Origin: Candidatus Hestiella acidicharens | GTDB lineage: Archaea > Thermoproteota > Thermoprotei_A > Sulfolobales > Acidilobaceae | NCBI GenBank assembly: GCA_015523575.1 | Contig: WAJZ01000145.1 | Span: forward strand, 1-6,134 | DNA length: 6,134 nucleotides | Reading direction: 5' to 3' | In this document: piece by piece, positions 1 through 4,675 of the stretch | How the letters are laid out: each line of letters begins with the position of its first letter | Numbering within the stretch: the first letter of the stretch is position 1 | The notes under the pieces: model-generated | Databases searched by the model: none | The model's input: only the letters and a program-made list of their open reading frames with translations | What the model was told of the DNA's origin: nothing | Program-made: the position numbers and the translations under genes

Positions 1-122
1 AATATTCATTAGCGTAGCCCTTAATGAACCGCTAACAAAGATGAGGTTTACGGGGTATGGTCACCAAAGTTATAAAAATAGCGAAAATACCATATAGAGG
101 TAACCAACACCTTTCTAAACTC

Positions 123-157
123 TTTATTAATCCTAGGGTCTTTCCAGTTTATGGGTG
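123..157 (+). promoter_or_regulatory. rli1 TATA-like box and GGTG ribosome binding site
   Basis: TTTATTAA at 123-130 is a TATA-like box whose centre lies about 28 bases before GGTG at 154-157. GGTG is part of the sequence complementary to the archaeal 16S rRNA 3' end, and it is followed by six bases and then ATG at 164. Transcription should start close to the GGTG, giving a leader of about 10 bases. A second TATA-like run, TATAAAAATA at 71-80, could give a longer transcript. The promoter assignment is inference from spacing. Confidence 0.5.
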
Positions 158-163
158 TGCATC

Positions 164-1981
164 ATGACGAGGGTTGCAGTAATAGACGATAAGAGCTGTA
201 AGCCGAAGAAGTGCAATTATGAATGCATAAGCGTATGTCCAATCAATAAAAGTAAGAGAGGCATTGCTATAGATGCTGATAGGTCTGCTAAGGCTAAACC
301 GATTATATATGAGGATGTTTGTATAGGATGCAACCTTTGTGTTAAGGCATGTCCCTTTGGTGCGATATCTATAATCAACCTGCCTGAAGATTTGGAAAAA
401 AACGTGACGCATAGATACGGAAAAAATGGTTTCAAGCTCTACGGGCTCCCAATACCAAAGCCTGGCCATGTTATTGGCATCTTAGGGAAGAATGGGACTG
501 GAAAAACGACAGCTATAAGGATACTTGCCGGGGAGATAATACCTAACCTAGGCAACGTTGAGGAGGAGGTGGAGTATGATGATATTATAAGGAGGTTTAG
601 GGGAAGTGAGCTCCAGGCCTATTTCCAGAGACTAGCAAACAAGAGCGTTAGGGTTGCCCACAAAATACAATACATAGACCTGGTTCCTAGACATATTAAG
701 GGTAGTGTAAGGGAATTGCTTAAGAAGGCTGATGAAAAGGGGAACTCCTTGGAGCTGGCAAAGCGCTTGGGCTTAGACAAAGTTTTTGATAGAAATGTGA
801 AGGACTTAAGCGGAGGTGAGATTCAAAAGCTTGTAATTGCCGCAACCCTCAGCAAGGAGGCAGACGTTTATATATTTGATGAACCGAGCAGCTATTTAGA
901 TATAAGGGAGAGGGTGAATGCCTCGAAATTAATAATGGATGAGGTAAAAAATGACAAGTACTTCTTGGTAGTAGAACACGACCTTGCGCTTCTGGATTAC
1001 TTGAGTAACTACATCCACATAATGTATGGTGAACCAGGGGTTTATGGTATTACATCAAAACCCTACGGCGTTAGGGCTGGTATAAACAACTTCCTAGATG
1101 GCTACCTCCCTAGTGAAAACATGCTCATAAGGAAGGAGCCTATACAGTTCAAGAGGATCCTTTTGCAACAAGCTAAGGGTATTGGGGATGACAAGAACTA
1201 TAAATACTTGGAGTGGTCTCATGCAAGGATTTCAAGGGGCTCTTTTCAGCTTGAGGTAGAGGATGGATATGCAATGAATGGCGAGGTTATTGGAATCGTT
1301 GGTCCTAATGCCATAGGAAAGAGCACTTTTATCAGCTTCTTAGCTGGAGCCTTAGAGGCAGAAGAGGGTAGTGTGATAACATATGGAGGAGTAGAAATAA
1401 GCTATAAACCTCAATATGTAGGTCCGGAAACCTTCCCCGAAGGCCATACTGTTAAAGAAGTGCTGGCGTCTTCCAATCCAGAAGCCCTTATACCAAATTC
1501 ATGGCTTTATCTAGAGCTAATTAAAAAGCTTAACCTACATAAGCTATTTGATAGAAAAACGAGGACTTTAAGCGGAGGTGAGATTCAAAAGCTTGCAATT
1601 GCCGCAACCCTCAGCAAGGAGGCAAATATATATTTGCTTGATGAGCCCTCGGCCCACCTTGATGTAGAAGAGAGGTTAGCAGTAGCAAAGATCATTAGGA
1701 GGCTGACCGAGATGAGAAAAGTAACTGCATTTGTCGCTGAACATGACATAGTAGTATTGGACTTCATAAGTGATAGGATTATGGTTTTTGTGGGGGAGCC
1801 CAGCATCAGAGGGGTTGCAAGAAGACCAAAAGAGCCTAAGAAGGCAATGAATGATATACTCTCAGAACTGAACATAACGATACGGAGGGATGAGCAAAGC
1901 GGTAGGCCTAGAATAAACAAGGAAGGAGCGTATTTAGATAGGCTTCAGAAGAGCAGGAAAGAATATTACGCTACTGCTTAG
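164..1981 (+). CDS. rli1: ABCE1/Rli1 ribosome-splitting ATPase (RNase L inhibitor homologue)
   Basis: Soluble ABC-class ATPase of 605 residues with two Fe-S clusters. In the known family it splits ribosomes into subunits after termination or rescue, together with aRF1 or Pelota, and stays on the small subunit. The N-terminal ferredoxin-like domain has all eight cysteines (12, 17, 21, 25 and 53, 56, 59, 63). The first ATPase domain has Walker A GKNGTGKT at 108-115, signature LSGGEIQ at 215-221, Walker B with D239-E240, and switch H272. A hinge around 292-323 ends in the family-like FLDGYLP motif. The second ATPase has Walker A GPNAIGKS at 380-387, LSGGEIQ at 469-475, D493-E494 and H527. A C-terminal hinge runs from about 548 to the end. 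Length and motifs are complete, so it should be active. ATG 164 was chosen because GGTG lies six bases upstream and family members begin directly with a MxRVAxID-like strand. GTG 155 is in frame but overlaps that GGTG. It stands as a monocistronic unit, convergent with the next gene. Confidence 0.97.
   Translation: MTRVAVIDDKSCKPKKCNYECISVCPINKSKRGIAIDADRSAKAKPIIYEDVCIGCNLCVKACPFGAISIINLPEDLEKNVTHRYGKNGFKLYGLPIPKPGHVIGILGKNGTGKTTAIRILAGEIIPNLGNVEEEVEYDDIIRRFRGSELQAYFQRLANKSVRVAHKIQYIDLVPRHIKGSVRELLKKADEKGNSLELAKRLGLDKVFDRNVKDLSGGEIQKLVIAATLSKEADVYIFDEPSSYLDIRERVNASKLIMDEVKNDKYFLVVEHDLALLDYLSNYIHIMYGEPGVYGITSKPYGVRAGINNFLDGYLPSENMLIRKEPIQFKRILLQQAKGIGDDKNYKYLEWSHARISRGSFQLEVEDGYAMNGEVIGIVGPNAIGKSTFISFLAGALEAEEGSVITYGGVEISYKPQYVGPETFPEGHTVKEVLASSNPEALIPNSWLYLELIKKLNLHKLFDRKTRTLSGGEIQKLAIAATLSKEANIYLLDEPSAHLDVEERLAVAKIIRRLTEMRKVTAFVAEHDIVVLDFISDRIMVFVGEPSIRGVARRPKEPKKAMNDILSELNITIRRDEQSGRPRINKEGAYLDRLQKSRKEYYATA
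806..862 (+). repeat. Direct repeat within rli1, copy 1 (57 bases)
   Basis: This 57-base stretch encodes the LSGGEIQ signature and the following helix of the first ATPase domain. It matches 1568-1624 in the second domain at 56 of 57 bases; the only difference is T834 versus C1596 (Val versus Ala). Identity stops abruptly on both sides, where even conserved residues use different codons. Confidence 0.9.
1568..1624 (+). repeat. Direct repeat within rli1, copy 2 (57 bases)
   Basis: Partner of 806-862, offset by 762 bases, in the second ATPase domain. It covers 19 codons starting at the Leu of LSGGEIQ, with all third positions identical. The Walker B region immediately downstream has diverged normally between the halves. 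Confidence 0.9.
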
Positions 1982-2319
1982 GAGGTTCATTTCTGAGGGC
2001 TGACAACAATTTCTTAGCAAGGGTTTTTACATCTATGCGATTTTTAAATTTTGGGTGTGGCTTGTAAAGCCTATTTCTTACTTAGATGAAGTCCTGCTTT
2101 CCGAAGGAACCTATAGTTTTCACTTATAATTGCAGCAATGCTAAAGAAAAGGTGCAACCTTCATACCTATATAGGATGGGAAAGGCGACTACATGAGCTT
2201 TGCTAGATGCGTTATAGCGTTATTTGCCTATAATATCATTTTAAAATAGTATCTATGAATACGTTGCCATAAAAGTTAGTTATATGCCACGTTTAAATAT
2301 TTTCTATCCCCTTCAGTTT
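1982..2319. other. Convergent intergenic region without a supported gene
   Basis: These 338 bases lie between the stops of rli1 and the hexuloisomerase gene. I read all six frames and found no ORF with a GGTG-type start. Contents: T-runs near the rli1 end, a perfect 10-base palindrome CCTATATAGG at 2166-2175, a duplicated GCGTTAT at 2209-2215 and 2217-2223, and the palindrome ATTTTAAAAT at 2238-2247. A protein-like 28-codon stretch on the minus strand (2071-2157) is discussed in the findings. No tRNA or box C/D RNA could be supported. Confidence 0.5.
2024..2052 (+). terminator. Candidate T-tract terminator of rli1
   Basis: Runs of T at 2024-2028, 2041-2045 and 2049-2052 lie 43-71 bases after the rli1 stop, with no strong hairpin. 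Archaeal RNA polymerase commonly terminates at such T-runs. Assignment is by position and composition only. Confidence 0.4.
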
Positions 2320-2937
2320 TTATAGCTCAACATTCGCATGCCTGTTCTTCATTTCCTCTTCGGTTATGTTCAGCCTAGCCATTAGGCTGTAGACAATACC
2401 ATCAAGGAATATCATGGTTGTATCCTCAAAGAGGGTGCCTAGGGGAGCGAATGGTTCATGCAAGCCTAAGATTTGCCTTGCAAAATAATTGTCCATCTTG
2501 CTAATTTTTGACCTACCAGGTATCTTTACAACTAGGTCTGCTATAGAGCCGATCGGAGAATCCTCAAAGGTTGTGAGCGCCACGACTTTTGACCCTACCC
2601 TTTTTGCGGCCTCTGCAGCATCTACTATAACTTGTGTCCTACCAGAGCCAGAAATAGCTATTGATAAGTCCCCCCTCGTTACGCTTGGGACTATGGTTTC
2701 ACCCAAGACGTAGGAGTTAAAGCCCATGTGAAGTAGCCTCATTGCAAATGCCTTTCCAACAAGTCCGCTCCTTCCTGCCCCCATGACCAATACCTTAGAT
2801 TTCCTCTTGTAGGCGTTCAGTAATTCATTAATGAATGATTCGACTTCGCTTTGCTCTATGAATTCTGTTGCTCTAGTGATAAAGTTGGTTATCTCTCTCA
2901 TCGCCTGCAACGCCATGCTACTTCCATTATTTTCCAA
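2320..2937 (-). CDS. 6-phospho-3-hexuloisomerase (SIS-domain sugar-phosphate isomerase)
   Basis: Cytosolic isomerase of 205 residues that interconverts 3-hexulose 6-phosphate and fructose 6-phosphate in the ribulose monophosphate pathway. In many archaea, paired with hexulose-6-phosphate synthase, this route runs from fructose 6-phosphate toward ribulose 5-phosphate for nucleotide synthesis, releasing formaldehyde. The single SIS domain shows GAGRSG at 53-58 followed by [10 protein letters not shown], the GETIVPS segment around E80, the phosphate-binding SGSGRT at 96-101, PLGTLFEDT around 166-173, and a C-terminal RHAN around 199-202. Overall layout and length match the archaeal family (about 180-210). 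The start TTG 2937 is chosen because GGTG sits exactly six bases upstream. GTG 2946 (208 residues) and an internal ATG at 2916 are alternatives. No synthase partner lies in the window. It is divergent from the trmJ-like gene. The specific substrate is inferred from family resemblance; another SIS isomerase is unlikely. Confidence 0.9.
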   Translation of the reverse strand: MENNGSSMALQAMREITNFITRATEFIEQSEVESFINELLNAYKRKSKVLVMGAGRSGLVGKAFAMRLLHMGFNSYVLGETIVPSVTRGDLSIAISGSGRTQVIVDAAEAAKRVGSKVVALTTFEDSPIGSIADLVVKIPGRSKISKMDNYFARQILGLHEPFAPLGTLFEDTTMIFLDGIVYSLMARLNITEEEMKNRHANVEL

Positions 2938-2943
2938 GGAACT

Positions 2944-2979
2944 CACCAGTTAAGCTTTTACATAGCTTGAAATTAAAAA
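2944..2979 (-). promoter_or_regulatory. Hexuloisomerase gene TATA-like box and GGTG site
   Basis: On the minus strand, TTTTTAATT (2979 down to 2971) is a TATA-like box centred 28 bases before GGTG (2947-2944). GGTG is followed by six bases and then TTG at 2937. The same roughly 150-base divergent region also carries the promoter of the trmJ-like gene on the other strand. Confidence 0.5.
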
Positions 2980-3043
2980 CCTTTAATCTGGACTATAACG
3001 CCTAATTGGTAACGCTTTGTTTGAAGGTTTTTGCGTTTTTCAA

Positions 3044-3081
3044 TTAAAAATAATATGCTGAATGTTATTATTATATTGGGA
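3044..3081 (+). promoter_or_regulatory. trmJ-like gene TATA-like box and degenerate ribosome binding site
   Basis: TTAAAAAT at 3044-3051 lies about 30 bases before GGGA at 3078-3081, which is six bases before TTG 3088. The spacing matches the other genes, although GGGA is a poorer match than GGTG. This box overlaps the codons just before ATG 3055, so a transcript from it would start downstream of that ATG. Confidence 0.4.
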
Positions 3082-3087
3082 CTGAAA

Positions 3088-3801
3088 TTGGAGACCCTTA
3101 GGCTAGTTCTAGTTGGCATAGAGGGTTCGAATAACCTCGGATATATACTTAGGCTCGTAGAAAACTTTGATGTAAACGAAGTGTATCTTGTTTCTCCAAA
3201 GGCAAGTGGGGCAGAGGCCTTGAGGTATGCTGCAAGAGCCAGTAGCATCCTCTATGGAGTCACTGTGGTTCCAAGTTTGAAAGATGCGCTGAAAGGGGTG
3301 GAATTTTCTATATGCACTTCAGACGAGAGTTCTACTAAGGACATACTCAGGGTTGCAATAGGTCCAAAGGAAGCCTCTGAGCTTGCTTCAGGTGTTAGTG
3401 GAACTGTTGCTCTTGTTCTGGGAAGGGAAAGCGTTGGTTTGACTAGGGATGAAATTATGCAATGCAATGTGCTTTGCACAATACAAACTTCTAGCAGGTA
3501 TAGGGCTTTAAACGTGTCAAATGCTGCCTCAATTTTACTATATGAAATATATATGAAGAGGTATAAGGAGCGTTCTCATGAAGTTCCAGAAAAAAAGACT
3601 ATAGATCTTATAGTTGCTTATATGAAGGCCTTAACCTCGGGACTATTTGCTGAAGGGGAAGCACAAGATATAATATTGGCTGTCAAGAGGATTGCATCTA
3701 AGTCTGACAAAGGCGAGGCAGGAAGGCTCCTTAAGGCACTAAGTAAGATTTGCATCAGGGATGGATGTAAAGGCAAGCTAGAGTTAGACGAATCGCGGTA
3801 G
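3088..3801 (+). CDS. trmJ: TrmJ-like SPOUT tRNA 2'-O-methyltransferase
   Basis: SpoU/TrmH-class methyltransferase of 237 residues, expected to act as a dimer with a trefoil-knot SAM site. In archaeal TrmJ the product is 2'-O-methylation at tRNA position 32. Motif 1 is N16-L-G-x3-R22 in the EGSNNLGYILR segment. Motif 2 is LGRESVGLTRDE at 111-122 with G112, E114 and G117. Motif 3 is ALNVSNAASILLYE at 140-153, the SAM-binding knot. A helical C-terminal region from about 165 onward resembles the extra domain of TrmJ and separates it from short TrmL proteins. The 3' stop is firm; the start is not. TTG 3088 places METLRLVLVGIEG at the N-terminus, as the family expects, and fits the upstream TATA spacing. 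ATG 3055 (248 residues), TTG 3076 and TTG 3031 are in frame but would add a hydrophobic, non-family extension. Position 32 specificity is inferred from the family. Confidence 0.88.
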   Translation: METLRLVLVGIEGSNNLGYILRLVENFDVNEVYLVSPKASGAEALRYAARASSILYGVTVVPSLKDALKGVEFSICTSDESSTKDILRVAIGPKEASELASGVSGTVALVLGRESVGLTRDEIMQCNVLCTIQTSSRYRALNVSNAASILLYEIYMKRYKERSHEVPEKKTIDLIVAYMKALTSGLFAEGEAQDIILAVKRIASKSDKGEAGRLLKALSKICIRDGCKGKLELDESR

Positions 3802-3802
3802 C

Positions 3803-3807
3803 TTTTT
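3803..3807 (+). terminator. T-run after trmJ-like gene
   Basis: Five T residues begin two bases after the TAG stop (3799-3801) and fall in the 17-base gap before the stop of the converging small gene. A T-run of this kind is a plausible archaeal intrinsic termination signal. Confidence 0.35.
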
Positions 3808-3818
3808 AATAATGCTTT

Positions 3819-3935
3819 CTAAGCTGCCTCTGCAAAGGATTCTACTAGGTAATAGGAAAGCTCATCCTCATCCTCCTTCGTAACGTAAAACCTTTTCTTC
3901 TCAACAAGCTCCTTATTATATATCTCCTTGCTCAC
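3819..3935 (-). CDS. Small hypothetical protein, 38 residues
   Basis: I do not recognise this family. The reading frame starts at GTG 3935 and ends at TAG (3821-3819). It encodes a charged, probably helical peptide with Lys/Glu-rich N-terminal half, the motif KRFYVTKEDEDELSYY in the middle and an acidic, Ala-rich end. There is no signal peptide, membrane segment or cysteine. Support for a real gene: GGTG at 3945-3942 with exactly six bases to GTG, as in four neighbouring genes; a TATA-like CTTATAAC box at 3978-3971; and codon use (AAG, GAG, AGG, GTT, CTT) like the surrounding genes. GTG 3944 is an in-frame alternative giving 41 residues; the frame is closed by TAA at 3974-3972. It converges on trmJ with 17 bases between stops. 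The function is unknown. It could also be a remnant of a longer gene. Confidence 0.55.
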   Translation of the reverse strand: MSKEIYNKELVEKKRFYVTKEDEDELSYYLVESFAEAA

Positions 3936-3941
3936 TCCTTT

Positions 3942-3978
3942 CACCCATTTAATATGTTTGTAGACGAACGGTTATAAG
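3942..3978 (-). promoter_or_regulatory. Promoter and GGTG site of the 38-residue gene
   Basis: The minus strand carries CTTATAAC (3978-3971), centred about 30 bases before GGTG (3945-3942), which precedes GTG 3935 by six bases. The box is nearly symmetric (GTTATAAG on the plus strand), so orientation rests on the downstream reading frame. Confidence 0.4.
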
Positions 3979-4123
3979 TATGTGTACAACTAATATTCGT
4001 CAATTGTCTATTTACAGCATGTCCAATCTCGCTGAGGTTTGTAGATAGCAGGGTTTTGCCTTAATGAATTTTGAACAAGATTCAGTTCTATGTTTATGAT
4101 TTAGTTATAGTTTAGGAGTAATT

Positions 4124-4132
4124 CTTATAAAG
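4124..4132 (+). promoter_or_regulatory. Strong TATA-like box without an assigned gene
   Basis: CTTATAAAG is among the best TATA matches in the window. It predicts a transcript starting near 4155, just before a GGTG at 4158-4161, but no start codon follows six bases later. It may drive a TFS mRNA with a leader of about 65 bases or a short RNA. A 5-base-pair hairpin (TAGCT 4164-4168, AGCTA 4175-4179) lies just inside the predicted transcript. The rest of 3979-4177 shows nothing I can support. Confidence 0.35.
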
Positions 4133-4177
4133 GCGGATGAAGTGGGGGAAGCCTCAAGGTGGGTAGCTCACATAAGC

Positions 4178-4213
4178 TAATAAAGAATAAACATATTATA
4201 TAAATGTTAGGTG
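4178..4213 (+). promoter_or_regulatory. TFS promoter region and GGTG site
   Basis: TAATAAAG at 4178-4185 is centred about 28 bases before GGTG 4210-4213, which is six bases before ATG 4220. A better TATA match, TTATATAAAT at 4196-4205, would instead start transcription near 4227 and give an almost leaderless mRNA using ATG 4232. The two boxes predict different protein starts. Confidence 0.45.
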
Positions 4214-4219
4214 CAAGGA

Positions 4220-4579
4220 ATGTCCCAGATAATGTTTTGTCCAAAGTGCGGGAGCTTAATGAAGCCTAAGCGAATAAATGGAAAGCTATACATGGTCTGT
4301 CCAAAGTGCGGGTATAAGGTTGAGGCTGACCCTAAGAAGGTTTCATCTTCGCTAAAGATGAAAGAAACTATACAGCACACTCCTAAAGACAAAACAATAG
4401 TAGTAGATGCTGAAGCCCTGCCACCAACAGCACAAGTATTAAAGGGGGTAGCCATCTGTCCAAAGTGCGGTAATGATGAGGTTATTGTTTGGATGGTGCA
4501 AACAAGGGCCGCTGATGAACCTCCTACCAGGTTTTACAGGTGCACGAAGTGTGGCTATACATGGAGAGAATATGCATAA
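4220..4579 (+). CDS. Transcription elongation factor TFS (archaeal TFIIS-like cleavage factor)
   Basis: A 119-residue zinc protein that binds the secondary channel of archaeal RNA polymerase and stimulates cleavage of backtracked RNA, restarting stalled elongation complexes and improving fidelity. The N-terminal zinc ribbon (like Rpb9) has Cys 7, 10, 27 and 30. A linker covers about 36-75. The C-terminal TFIIS-type ribbon has Cys 80, 83, 108 and 111. The catalytic hairpin is RAADEPPTRFYRC, with the acidic pair D99-E100 that completes the polymerase active site, so this copy should be cleavage-competent rather than an inhibitory paralogue lacking the pair. Length matches the family (about 105-120). 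ATG 4220 was chosen for the GGTG six bases upstream. ATG 4232 (115 residues, MFCPKCG) matches the usual family N-terminus and a strong TATA box, and GTG 4211 is least likely. It is followed 96 bases later by metG on the same strand. Confidence 0.95.
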   Translation: MSQIMFCPKCGSLMKPKRINGKLYMVCPKCGYKVEADPKKVSSSLKMKETIQHTPKDKTIVVDAEALPPTAQVLKGVAICPKCGNDEVIVWMVQTRAADEPPTRFYRCTKCGYTWREYA

Positions 4580-4584
4580 TTTTT
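4580..4584 (+). terminator. T-run after TFS
   Basis: Five T residues directly follow the TAA stop (4577-4579). This is a plausible archaeal termination signal separating TFS from metG, which has its own TATA-like sequences downstream. No hairpin accompanies it. Confidence 0.35.
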
Positions 4585-4641
4585 ACAATATCCTACCTTG
4601 ATCCTCTCTAAGTTTTACGTATAGAAAGTTTATTATAGGAA

Positions 4642-4669
4642 CATATAAAGATTGTATTGAGAAAAGGTG
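4642..4669 (+). promoter_or_regulatory. metG TATA-like box and GGTG site
   Basis: GGTG at 4666-4669 is followed by six bases and TTG 4676. CATATAAAG at 4642-4650 is the best TATA match but lies only about 20 bases before GGTG, predicting a start near 4673 that would leave GGTG untranscribed. TTTATTATA at 4629-4637 is 33 bases before GGTG and would retain it. Readthrough from TFS is also possible. Confidence 0.4.
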
Positions 4670-4675
4670 GGAATA

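Noticed and set aside
2..97. Open frame from the window edge to a TAG at 95-97 on the plus strand, possibly the tail of an upstream gene (31 residues).
   Set aside because: Too short to distinguish from chance; it runs through the TATAAAAATA element and I recognise no family. It would need sequence upstream of the window.
2085..2125. AGATGAA as a possible C box of a C/D guide RNA in the 1982-2319 gap.
   Set aside because: No D box (CTGA) at a suitable distance and no C'/D' pair.
2489..2713. Plus-strand open frame opposite the hexuloisomerase gene, and similar frames antisense to rli1, trmJ, TFS and metG.
   Set aside because: They are opposite-strand shadows of clearly conserved genes, with no GGTG start and no family resemblance.
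3124..3131. GGTTCGAA-like tRNA T-loop signal.
   Set aside because: It lies inside the trmJ-like gene, encoding the conserved EGSN segment, with no tRNA arms around it.
3980..4048. 22-codon plus-strand frame starting ATG 3980 just after the GTTATAAG box.
   Set aside because: No GGTG signal, no recognisable family, and the TATA-like box is better explained by the minus-strand 38-residue gene.
4151..4185. tRNA D-arm-like GGGTAGCTCA followed by AGCTA.
   Set aside because: No anticodon arm, T arm or acceptor pairing follows; only a small hairpin remains.
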